Origin: G963676795 sp963677215
GTDB taxonomy: Bacteria > Desulfobacterota > Desulfuromonadia > Desulfuromonadales > Geopsychrobacteraceae
Assembly (NCBI GenBank): GCA_963677215.1
Contig: OY781919.1
Location: 930,001 to 994,000, forward strand
DNA length: 64,000 nt
Reading direction: 5' to 3'
The notes under the pieces are model-generated. The model searched no databases. It saw nothing but the letters and a program-made list of their open reading frames with translations, and was not told the origin of the DNA. Of this stretch, positions 8,045-17,822 are shown piece by piece. Numbering within the stretch: the first letter of the stretch is position 1; each line of letters starts with the position of its first letter. A program made the translations under genes and the position numbers.

Positions 8045-10378
8045 TCAACACGGCGTCCGCAAGATTTTCTCAATAGTCGAGGAGAACTGTAGGTAGGTGT
8101 AAGGCTTGACGATTGCCGCATGAAAACCATAGGAACGGTAATCGGACATGACCGGATCATTTGAGTAGCCGCTTGAAACAATGACTTTTGCCTCGGGATC
8201 AAGTGCCAGTACTTCCTTGACGGCCTCTTTACCGCCCATTGCTCCCGGAATGGTCAGATCCATGATCACAACATCAATCGGCACCCCGGCCTTCCTGCTG
8301 CTGCGAAAAAGATCCACGGCCTGGGCTCCGTCTTCCGCCATCACCACCTTATGTCCCATCATGCCGAGCATTTCAGCGGCCACCTGGCGGGCGACCTCTT
8401 CATCGTCCATGACCAGAACCCGTGATTCTCTATAATCTTTGTCAGGAGCCTTAAGATCTTCCTTGACTGGAATCTGGGCCTGCTTTACTGCCGGCAGAAA
8501 AAGGGTCACGGTGGTTCCTGCTCCCGGAATTGAAGCGACTTTGATGCCCCCCTGATGTCGAGAAATGATAGAGTGGCATATGGACAGCCCCATACCGCTG
8601 CCCATGTCTTTTGTAGTGAAAAAAGGATCGAATATCCTGTCGAGCTGATCGGCCGCAATGCCTTTACCGTTATCGGCGATAACAATCCGAATATAGTTCT
8701 GACCTTTGATAAGAGTGTGATGCGTCTTTTCGTCAGAAACGATATTGCTGCAGGAAATCTGAATCATGCCGCTCTGGGCGATGGCCTGCATGGCGTTCAT
8801 GACAATATTCTGGATGACCTGGCTGATCTGATCCTTATCTATTTCTGCCTGCCACAGGTCTGCTGGGATAGCAAAGAGACAGTCGACAGCCTGACCATGC
8901 AAACTGAAACCAGCGGCCTCCCTGATGACCGGTTCCAACGACACCACCTCCTTGACCGGACGCCCTCCTGCAGAGAAGGTCAACAACTGCTGGGTCAGTC
9001 CTTTGGCCCTGAGTGAACCTTTTTCCGCTTTTCTCAGCAGCTTCCGCTGTTTCTCCGTCAGGCCGCCAAGATGCAGAACCAGATCGATATTGCCCAGAAT
9101 GGCAACCAAATGGTTGTTGAAATCATGGGCGATCCCGCCGGCAAGGACCCCGATCGATTCCAGTTTATTGTTTTTCTGCAGTTCCTGTTCAATCCTGAGC
9201 TGTTCGGTGATATCCCTGAAAACCACAACGCTGCCGCTGATCCGGTTCTGGTCATTCCTGATCGATGCCCCGCTGTAGGCAATGGTCCTTTGCACGCCAT
9301 CGCCGGATAGCAGCAGCGCCTGATGACTCCCGCCCTTTTCGGCATCGTTTTCCATAATCCGGGCGACAATGCTGCCGGTATCCATAGCCGGCCCGCTGTC
9401 ATCAAGACATAAGACATCGTCAAGACCGCGACCACAAGCGTCGGCAAAGTTCCAGCCACTGAGCTCTTCCGCCACCCTGTTCATCAGCACAATGTTGCCA
9501 GCGATATCGGTCGTCACTACCCCGTCACCGATGCTTCTCAGGGTGATAGCAAGCTGTTCCTTTTCCCGGGCGAGTTCTTCTTCCGCATGTTTTCTTTCTC
9601 TGTTTTCCAGTTCCAGATTGTAAAAGCTCTGTCTGACAGCGACACACATCTCTTTGAAACTGGCGGCAAGCACGCCGATCTCATCTTTTCCGGTCAGATC
9701 GATCTCCTGATCGAGATCTCCGTCGGCCATGGCTCTTGCAGCCTCTGTCAATCTGGCAATCGGCTTGGTGAAGCGGTAAATCAGCAGAATCAGAATCAGC
9801 AGGATTACCAGAATGACCCCCCCCATGATCAGGATCAGCAGATTGCGGAATTCCCTGGCATCTGCGTACTTGATGTCAACTGGAACGGAATATCCGACAA
9901 TCCATTGCCACTCAGGAAAACTTCTAAAACTGTAATATCTTGACTGGTTCTCGTAGACGGCATCAAAATCACCCTGGTCTGTTGCGAGCAAACTTTCCGT
10001 TATCTTCGGATTGGAGGGATAAGGATTCAGCGGCTGAGCCGGGTGCAAGACAGTATTGCCACTGACATCCATAATGAAGGGATAAATAGCCTGGTCCGAC
10101 CGGTTGTAATAGCTCTTTTTCAGATCATTGAGGATCGATTTCTGAAAATCCTCCCGATAGGCATCCACCAGCCCCGTTTTTTCAAGGAGCTGATTGCTGC
10201 GCGTGAGAACCTTGCAGATGTCATCGACCTTTTCCCGGTAGAGTTCATTCTGGCTGGAATCGATGATGGCCGTAAGCTGCCTGTCGGCAATGAAAAAAAT
10301 GGCCAGGGTAGAGACCAGAAAGGCGCCACTGACGATAATAAGCAGTTTTGTCCGTATCGAGTTCAGATTCACTTTCAT
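8045..10378 (-). CDS. Hybrid sensor histidine kinase (Cache-HAMP-PAS-HK-REC)
   Basis: A 777-residue membrane kinase. Transmembrane segments at about 10-31 and 183-205 flank a periplasmic Cache-like sensor (YPFIMDVSGNTVLHP, then YSFRSFPEWQWIVGYSVP). HAMP follows at about 205-257, a short coiled coil, a PAS domain (IGDGVVTTDIAGNIVLMN onward), the dimerisation helix with phospho-acceptor His418 in GGIAHDFNN, an ATPase domain with DNGKGI and GSGMGLSI, and a C-terminal receiver with the acceptor Asp in VVIMDLTIPG. It lacks a DNA-binding output, so the signal must pass on by phosphotransfer. It lies 21 bp downstream of the duplicated binding-protein gene, and the two look co-transcribed, which suggests ligand delivery from that protein. 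Confidence 0.9.
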   Translation of the reverse strand: MKVNLNSIRTKLLIIVSGAFLVSTLAIFFIADRQLTAIIDSSQNELYREKVDDICKVLTRSNQLLEKTGLVDAYREDFQKSILNDLKKSYYNRSDQAIYPFIMDVSGNTVLHPAQPLNPYPSNPKITESLLATDQGDFDAVYENQSRYYSFRSFPEWQWIVGYSVPVDIKYADAREFRNLLILIMGGVILVILLILILLIYRFTKPIARLTEAARAMADGDLDQEIDLTGKDEIGVLAASFKEMCVAVRQSFYNLELENRERKHAEEELAREKEQLAITLRSIGDGVVTTDIAGNIVLMNRVAEELSGWNFADACGRGLDDVLCLDDSGPAMDTGSIVARIMENDAEKGGSHQALLLSGDGVQRTIAYSGASIRNDQNRISGSVVVFRDITEQLRIEQELQKNNKLESIGVLAGGIAHDFNNHLVAILGNIDLVLHLGGLTEKQRKLLRKAEKGSLRAKGLTQQLLTFSAGGRPVKEVVSLEPVIREAAGFSLHGQAVDCLFAIPADLWQAEIDKDQISQVIQNIVMNAMQAIAQSGMIQISCSNIVSDEKTHHTLIKGQNYIRIVIADNGKGIAADQLDRIFDPFFTTKDMGSGMGLSICHSIISRHQGGIKVASIPGAGTTVTLFLPAVKQAQIPVKEDLKAPDKDYRESRVLVMDDEEVARQVAAEMLGMMGHKVVMAEDGAQAVDLFRSSRKAGVPIDVVIMDLTIPGAMGGKEAVKEVLALDPEAKVIVSSGYSNDPVMSDYRSYGFHAAIVKPYTYLQFSSTIEKILRTPC

Positions 10379-10399
10379 ATTGCCGTCATGTCTCCGTCT

Positions 10400-12316
10400 C
10401 TATTCCAGCAGCGTCGCCTTTTCCAGCAACTCCAAGGGGAATTTGATCCCCAGCTTTCTGGCCAGCTTCATATTCAGCAAGAGCTTGTCGTGCTGATTGG
10501 TTGTAACCGGTATGTTTTTCACCGCTGTCCCATCCAAGATCTTCAAAGCGGCACCACCAGCCCACCAGCCCTGCTCCTCGGCAATCTTAACCTTACCCAA
10601 CAGGGTATAACGGCTGGCATTGTCGCCGGTACTTACTGTAGGGATGCGGGTCTTGTCCAGAATAAAGGCTTCTGCGTCAACAGCATTCCAGCCTTTCACA
10701 GAACTGGGGTCCAGTACCACGATCATATCCACGCTGTTCTGCAGTTTCAAATAGAGTTGCTTCCATTGCTGATAGGTGGAGACGAGCCCGCCATCGGCAA
10801 AGGATAGATGCAAGAGAGTACTGAAATACTCGATCTCCTTCTCTTCGGTATAGTCCTTGAAGCCGATGTAGCCAAGACGATCTCCTTTGGCATAGTTTTT
10901 CAGCATGGCGATGCTGTCCAAAATCGGATTCACCTCGACCATACCGGTGATATGGTTGGCAGGAAAATCGTAATCGGCCGCACTCCAGTTTATCCCGCAG
11001 AAGACAACAGGAATGGGGGAGTCTTTCAGGTATGGGACGACCAGATATCTGGCAGCATTGTCATCACTGATGACGATGATGTCTGGCTGCCATTCGTCAA
11101 TAAGCTTTTTTGCCGTCAACACGGCCCGGGTCGTGAATTCTTCGGAGCCGTTCCTTTTCGTATCCATCCTGAAAATTTTCAGCATCACCTCACTGTTGGT
11201 GTCATCACAGGACCCATCCGGGCCTATCTTGATCTTCAGTGCTTTCAGGAGACCTTTTTCGATATCGTCACTCCAGCTGTATCCGGCATGGTAGGAGTTG
11301 ATATACAGCAGTTTCTTCTGTTCGGCATCGATCAAATGGCCTGCCTGGATCCACTCCATGGGAAACTTGATCCCCATCCTTTTAGCCAACGTCATATTCA
11401 GATAGATTCTGGCTTGCCTGTTAGCAACAACGGGGATCGTCCGCGGGTCCCTACCGCCAAGGATGTCAAGGGCCGTCTTTGCCGCATACGCTCCCTGCTC
11501 CTGAGCGCTTTTGGCAAAGGTGAGCAAAGCATATTGACGCAGATAGTTCTGCATGGCCCCGGTCGGCACCCTGGTATGCTCTCTGACCAGCTCAAGCATC
11601 CCGGAATGGTTGAAATCCCTGACCGAGTGGCATTCCTGAATAATCACCATGTCGGTTGTTTGCTGCAGCTCCAGATAAGCCTGCTTGAGTTCGTCAAAGG
11701 TTTTGACAAAACGGGTTTCAAAGCTGATGCCGAAGCGCTCGACTATATTCTCGTATTCTTTGCGTTCCGAAATTGTGTCGGATGCCAGGTAACCGATGCG
11801 CTCCCCGGAGCTGTAGCTTTCAAGAGCAGAGATCGTATCGTTGATCAGGGCAACCTCGACCATCCCGGTCACGTTGCCAGAGGGGAAGCCATAAACGGAG
11901 GCATCCCAGTTCAAACCACAGAAGACAAAGGGGCGGTTGCTATTCCGGTAGTAGGGGACAATCAGATATTTCGCCGCATTGTCATCCGAGGCGATGACGA
12001 CATCCGGTTGCCAGGCCTCGATCAGTTCCATGGCTTTGAGTGCAGCCTTTTTCTTGTCTGCTTCCGACTGGTGTCGCTTGGTATCCATACTGAAGGTTTT
12101 CAGCTCGATATCGGATCTGCCGGAAAGCACACTGTCGATTCCCTCGGCAATCTCACTGCTCCAGATGTACTCTGAACTGTATGAATCGATGTACAGGATT
12201 CTTTTCTTTTCTGCAGCCGGACATGTTGACGCCAACAGGATCAGGACACCTATAAGGGCGAGAAACAGGATCCTGACGCATTGCGATGACAATTTTATGT
12301 GCAGAGATTCTGCCAT
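10400..12316 (-). CDS. Tandem-duplicated ABC-type substrate-binding protein
   Basis: A 638-residue secreted or lipid-anchored protein with an N-terminal hydrophobic signal (ILFLALIGVLILLASTCPA). It contains two copies of the same ABC substrate-binding module: the first opens with KRILYIDSYSSEYIWSSEI near residue 37, the second with KKLLYINSYHAGYSWSDDI near residue 335. Each repeats MDTKR, IEAWQPDVVIASDDNAAKYL or IDEWQPDIIVISDDNAARYL, FVFCGLNWD or VVFCGINWS, and a C-terminal GIKFP. The start at 12316 is preferred because GGGGAG lies directly upstream; the in-frame ATG at 12328 has none. No permease genes are nearby, so it probably serves the adjacent kinase as a sensor rather than importing a substrate. 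The ligand is unknown. Confidence 0.85.
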   Translation of the reverse strand: MAESLHIKLSSQCVRILFLALIGVLILLASTCPAAEKKRILYIDSYSSEYIWSSEIAEGIDSVLSGRSDIELKTFSMDTKRHQSEADKKKAALKAMELIEAWQPDVVIASDDNAAKYLIVPYYRNSNRPFVFCGLNWDASVYGFPSGNVTGMVEVALINDTISALESYSSGERIGYLASDTISERKEYENIVERFGISFETRFVKTFDELKQAYLELQQTTDMVIIQECHSVRDFNHSGMLELVREHTRVPTGAMQNYLRQYALLTFAKSAQEQGAYAAKTALDILGGRDPRTIPVVANRQARIYLNMTLAKRMGIKFPMEWIQAGHLIDAEQKKLLYINSYHAGYSWSDDIEKGLLKALKIKIGPDGSCDDTNSEVMLKIFRMDTKRNGSEEFTTRAVLTAKKLIDEWQPDIIVISDDNAARYLVVPYLKDSPIPVVFCGINWSAADYDFPANHITGMVEVNPILDSIAMLKNYAKGDRLGYIGFKDYTEEKEIEYFSTLLHLSFADGGLVSTYQQWKQLYLKLQNSVDMIVVLDPSSVKGWNAVDAEAFILDKTRIPTVSTGDNASRYTLLGKVKIAEEQGWWAGGAALKILDGTAVKNIPVTTNQHDKLLLNMKLARKLGIKFPLELLEKATLLE

Positions 12317-12440
12317 AGTCTCCCCCATGAGCGGACAGGATATCTTGAATTATAGCAATTCCAGACGAAAAAACTGAGAACCCGAGAAAGACAGGAGACG
12401 ACAAAAGCGAGCTGGTCAGATTATGGCTGTGAACTGGTGG

Positions 12441-14303
12441 TCAGCGTTTACAGAGCAGCACCAGAACCGTCAGATCATCCGGTGCATCGATACTGGTGGG
12501 GACCAGACCGGTCAGCCGGGCCATCATCTCATTGGCGCTTTTGGCCCCGGTGAGATGGGAGGAGAGGGTCGCCGTATCGATGTGCCGTTCCGGCAGGGCG
12601 TCGATCAACCCGTCACTGTAGAGAATCAGGGCGTCCCCCGGCCTGAAGGTCACCAGTCCCTCACTGAACTCTTCCGTCTCAATGACACCCAACGGCAAGC
12701 CGCGAGGCAGCAGATCTTCGACCTGACCGTCCTTGCGACGGACAAAAACATGGCCGTGACCACAATCGACAAAACGCATCGAGCGGATCTCGACGTCGAG
12801 CTGGGCGTAAAACAGGGTGACGAAGCTGTCAGCGTTGAAGAGATCCTGACGCAGGGCCTTCTCAGCATGTTCAAGGGCCGTCTTGGGGCTGTTCTTACGG
12901 GCGACACCGCGCAGTACCGAACGGACCGTGGCCATCAGCATCGCGGCTGCAAGTCCTTTTCCCATGACATCGCCGAGGGTAAAGGTGAGAAATTCTGGTC
13001 CGGTCTTCTGCCAGTCGTAAAAGTCTCCGGCGACATGTGATGCCGGACGACAGCTGGCGGCAATCTCAAAACCTTTGAGCTTCGGCACCTCGGTCGGCAG
13101 CAGCTTTTGCTGCAGCTGCGCGGCGTAGTCCAGCTCAACCTGCAGCTTATATCGACGCTCTTCACTGTTGCGCAGCGCTTCCTCATCCTGCTTACGCCGG
13201 GTCAGGTCACGGTGAATGCCGAGAAACAGCTTCCCTTTGCGCAGGCGGATCATGCCGAGCACCACCTCTACCGGGAAATCGCTGCCATCCTTGCGCTGGT
13301 GCAGGGCTTCAAAAATCACTGACTGACCACGCTGCAGAGGTTTCCAGTAGCGTTTGACATGCTGATCATTGCTGAAACCGGGATCGATATCGGCAACGCT
13401 CATGGTCAACAGCTCCTCGCGGCTGTAACCGAGCTGATTGCAGGCGGCCTGATTGACATCGACAAAATGCCCCCCAGCATCCATCAGGAAGATCGAATCA
13501 CTTGCCTGGTCGACCAGCGCCCTGAACTGCTCCTCGCTCTCCTGCAACTGCTTGCGCTCGGTAATATCCTGGACCCAGAGGATCAGTTCGTTGCGACCCG
13601 GCACCGGCGTAGCGAACATGAAGATATTGGCATCTTCGTCACGGCCGGTGACAATCGGCAGCTGCCAGGTCATACGGGCCGGATCACCACTGCGGATATC
13701 GGCGCAGATCAGATCGGTCAGTTGATGACAGAGTTCCTTCTCGGGAACGGCATGGGCAAGGAAACCTGGCAGATCGGTCAGAAAATCTCGTTTCCAGCCG
13801 AGGATCTCTTCGATTTTGCGGTTAAGATACTGAATGATGAGTGCATCGAGGGAGAGGACTACCAGCCCGATCGGCAGGTGATCCATGATGATTTCGATAA
13901 ATTCGGAACGTTCTTCGAGAGCCGCATCCAATCTGGCCAGCTCCGCTTCGGATGGCGTGATTTTTCCACCGCATGTGTTCTCATCCTGCAGGGTCAGAAC
14001 CAGTTTGGTCCGCTCATCGACACTGATCGTTTTGACCAGCAGGTCAAAATACTGCAGCTCTCCGTCCTTCATCAACGACCAGGTCAACTGCTGCGGCTTG
14101 CCATCCAAGGCCTTCCACAGATAGACCTGAAGCAGCTCCATCGAGGTATGATCGGCGGAAGGAAGACTCTCCAGGGTATGACCGATCAGGTCATCGCGTG
14201 ACACCCCGAGCATGGCGCAGGCCTTCTGATTACAGTCCTCAATGACCCCGTCGAGCAGGATCACCCCGAGATCGAGTATTTCAAGAATATGGCGATGCCC
14301 CAT
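12441..14303 (-). CDS. PAS-PAS-PAS-PP2C (RsbU/SpoIIE-type) phosphatase
   Basis: A cytosolic protein of about 620 residues. PAS-like modules occupy roughly 1-125, 130-255 and 260-375 (QASDSIFLMDAGGHFVDVNQAA marks the third). A linker follows, then a PP2C serine phosphatase domain at about 395-615 with the metal-binding motifs AGDFYDW, GDVMGKG, FVDCGHGH and LILYSDGLIDA. Such enzymes usually act in partner-switching cascades that free sigma factors or tune other outputs by dephosphorylating an anti-anti-sigma factor. No STAS or kinase partner gene is adjacent. It is upstream of, and on the same strand as, the binding-protein and kinase genes, with a gap of about 124 bp. GTG at 14309 is an alternative start. 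Confidence 0.88.
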   Translation of the reverse strand: MGHRHILEILDLGVILLDGVIEDCNQKACAMLGVSRDDLIGHTLESLPSADHTSMELLQVYLWKALDGKPQQLTWSLMKDGELQYFDLLVKTISVDERTKLVLTLQDENTCGGKITPSEAELARLDAALEERSEFIEIIMDHLPIGLVVLSLDALIIQYLNRKIEEILGWKRDFLTDLPGFLAHAVPEKELCHQLTDLICADIRSGDPARMTWQLPIVTGRDEDANIFMFATPVPGRNELILWVQDITERKQLQESEEQFRALVDQASDSIFLMDAGGHFVDVNQAACNQLGYSREELLTMSVADIDPGFSNDQHVKRYWKPLQRGQSVIFEALHQRKDGSDFPVEVVLGMIRLRKGKLFLGIHRDLTRRKQDEEALRNSEERRYKLQVELDYAAQLQQKLLPTEVPKLKGFEIAASCRPASHVAGDFYDWQKTGPEFLTFTLGDVMGKGLAAAMLMATVRSVLRGVARKNSPKTALEHAEKALRQDLFNADSFVTLFYAQLDVEIRSMRFVDCGHGHVFVRRKDGQVEDLLPRGLPLGVIETEEFSEGLVTFRPGDALILYSDGLIDALPERHIDTATLSSHLTGAKSANEMMARLTGLVPTSIDAPDDLTVLVLLCKR

Positions 14304-14434
14304 AACCACCTGATACCTGTAACAACACTTCCAAAAGGCTCAAAATGCAGATTCACCTTTGAATTTACATTATGTTTCAACAATAACATAAGGCCACCCG
14401 AAGACCCAGCTTCAGGTGACCGCGAACTGTTACA

Positions 14435-15384
14435 TTAACCAAGACAATGGATCTTGGGACTGAAGAAATCACTGCTGATGGCACCACCGACGTTATTGAC
14501 ACGGGTCTGGGTATTATCCAGATACTCATGCAACCCCGACTCAAAGACATCTTCCAGCGCAGTGTACTGGAACTCTGCCAGCAGACGTCCAAGGGTCTGC
14601 TCGGAGGAGTTGAGGAACGACCCCTGGCGGCTGCCGGTGATATGGTTCAGGGAAGCCATCGCCGTCGCCAGACAGTAGTGGATCGCCCGCGGGAAATGGC
14701 GGTCGAGCAGCAGAAATTCGACGATCTTCTGCGGATCGATGCGGCCATGGCGCTTACGGTACATCTCAAAGGCGCTGGCGGAACGCAGCAGCGCAGTCCA
14801 GAGAATATTGTCATAGGAGCTGCCGACATAGTCAACCGACGGCAGCAGGATGAAATACTTGACGTCGAGAATCCGCGAGGTCTTGTCGGCACGTTCGAGC
14901 ATGCGGCCAAGTCGTCCGAAGTGCCAGCCTTCGCCGTGATTCATGGTCGAATCGGTAATACCGATGAAGGTATGGCTGGCGGTCATGATGCGGACAAAGA
15001 ACTGGTGCGGCAGGTCCATACTCGACTCCTTGGCCGCATCATTGAGCATCAGGTAGAAGCTGTTGAGCTGCTCCCACATCTCCGAACTGATGTACTCACG
15101 GATCGACCGGGCATTCTCGCGAGCGGCCCGGACGCAGGAAAAGATCGAGTTCGGATTGTTGCGGTCAAAGGTCAGAAACTCGATCGCCTTCTCGCGGGTC
15201 GCCTTGCCGTAGCGCTCGCGGAACAGTTCGTGATCCCCGGTCGTATTGATCAGCGGCTGCCACTGATCGCTGGCACTGTTGGGGATGTCGAGGGTCATAT
15301 GATAGTTGGCATCGATAAAGCGGGCGACGTTTTCAGCCCGCTCGATGTAACGGTTGAGCCAGTAGATCGAATTGGCGACGCGAC

Positions 15385-15391
<7 letters not shown>
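14435..15391 (-). CDS. Alpha-E domain protein (stand-alone)
   Basis: A 318-residue protein of the alpha-E family (PF04168, COG2307), helical throughout, with the N-terminal signature MLSRVANSIYWLNRYIERAE. These proteins are encoded next to circularly permuted ATP-grasp enzymes and transglutaminases and are thought to be partners or scaffolds of an amide-bond-forming system; biochemistry is lacking. The true start is the ATG at 15391, with AGGAGG upstream, which overlaps the stop of the preceding ATP-grasp gene by 7 bp. The open frame itself extends further to 15460, but that extension is low-complexity and reads through the upstream gene. It is the last gene of a five-gene operon. Confidence 0.88.
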
Positions 15392-16878
<1,487 letters not shown>

Positions 16879-16943
16879 GGATTCCTCCATTGAAACCTCA
16901 GGCAGGCCCGAGGAATGAATCCGGCCCGAACCAGGCCGGATAT

Positions 16944-17822
16944 TTAAGACATTCGGGCAACGTCGACCGAAACCATAACCATATGATTGCCACCGCCGAT
17001 GGTGATCCCTTTAAGCGGCGAGACATCGGAAAAATCCCGCCCCCAGGCGACCGTGACATGCTGCTCACCCGGTTTCACGTTATTGGTCGGATCGAAATCA
17101 AGCCAGCCGATTTCCGGCGCATAAACCGCAAACCAGGCATGCGAGGCATCGGCCCCGACCAGCTTTTCCTCCCCGGGCGGGGGGATGGTTTCCAGATAAC
17201 CACTGACATAACGTGCCGCCAGCCCCAGGCTGCGCAGACAGGCGATGGCGAAATGAGCAAAATCCTGACAGACTCCTTTTTTTCTTTTGATCACCTGCGC
17301 CAGCGGGGTTGACGCCGTTGTCACCCCGGGCGAATAACTGAATTCGGTATAGATCCGCTTCATCAGATCGCTCACCGCCTGAACAAACGGGCGCCCGGGC
17401 GTGAAAGATTTCAGTCCGTAGGCAACCAGCTCCGGATGCGCGGGGAGCAGTGGAGAAGGATAGATAAAGGGAAAGACTTCGCACGCCGGCAGGCTGCGAT
17501 CTTTGGCCAACCGCTCGCGCACCTCTTCCCAACGGTAACGGTCGGCCTGTTCGTAGCGTTCCGGCTGTTCGCGAATCTCCAGCTCACTGACAACCGAAAC
17601 GATCAGTTTTTCATGCGCCTCCTGGATGGCGAAATGGGTCAGCTGGTTGCCGAAGAAATCGGACCGTTCCCGCAGATCAGCCGGCTCCGGATCAACGCTC
17701 AAGGAAAAACTCTGACAGTCCTGCAACGGGGTCTGACGCGGGTGCAGGCAGGCCTGATTGCGGCACATCTGGACACTGGCACTGTAACTGTAGCGAGTGG
17801 TGTGGGTGACCCGGTATCTCAT
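16944..17822 (-). CDS. Transglutaminase-like cysteine protein (short)
   Basis: A 292-residue protein with a bacterial transglutaminase N-terminal beta domain (about 1-100, starting MRYRVTHTTRYSYSA) and a transglutaminase-like core. The likely catalytic triad is Cys185 in KGVCQDFAHFAI, His in DASHAWFAVY and Asp in WLDFDPTNN. Such folds can be peptidases, amidases or cross-linking enzymes; the reaction here is unknown. No signal peptide is seen, so a cytosolic role alongside the ATP-grasp enzymes is likely. Its ATG overlaps the stop of the preceding fusion gene by 4 bp (ATGA), indicating translational coupling. Confidence 0.88.
   Translation of the reverse strand: MRYRVTHTTRYSYSASVQMCRNQACLHPRQTPLQDCQSFSLSVDPEPADLRERSDFFGNQLTHFAIQEAHEKLIVSVVSELEIREQPERYEQADRYRWEEVRERLAKDRSLPACEVFPFIYPSPLLPAHPELVAYGLKSFTPGRPFVQAVSDLMKRIYTEFSYSPGVTTASTPLAQVIKRKKGVCQDFAHFAIACLRSLGLAARYVSGYLETIPPPGEEKLVGADASHAWFAVYAPEIGWLDFDPTNNVKPGEQHVTVAWGRDFSDVSPLKGITIGGGNHMVMVSVDVARMS

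Noticed and set aside
10043..12175. Two long plus-strand frames opposite the kinase and binding-protein genes
   Set aside because: No domain signatures and no ribosome sites. Both lie wholly within well-supported minus-strand genes.
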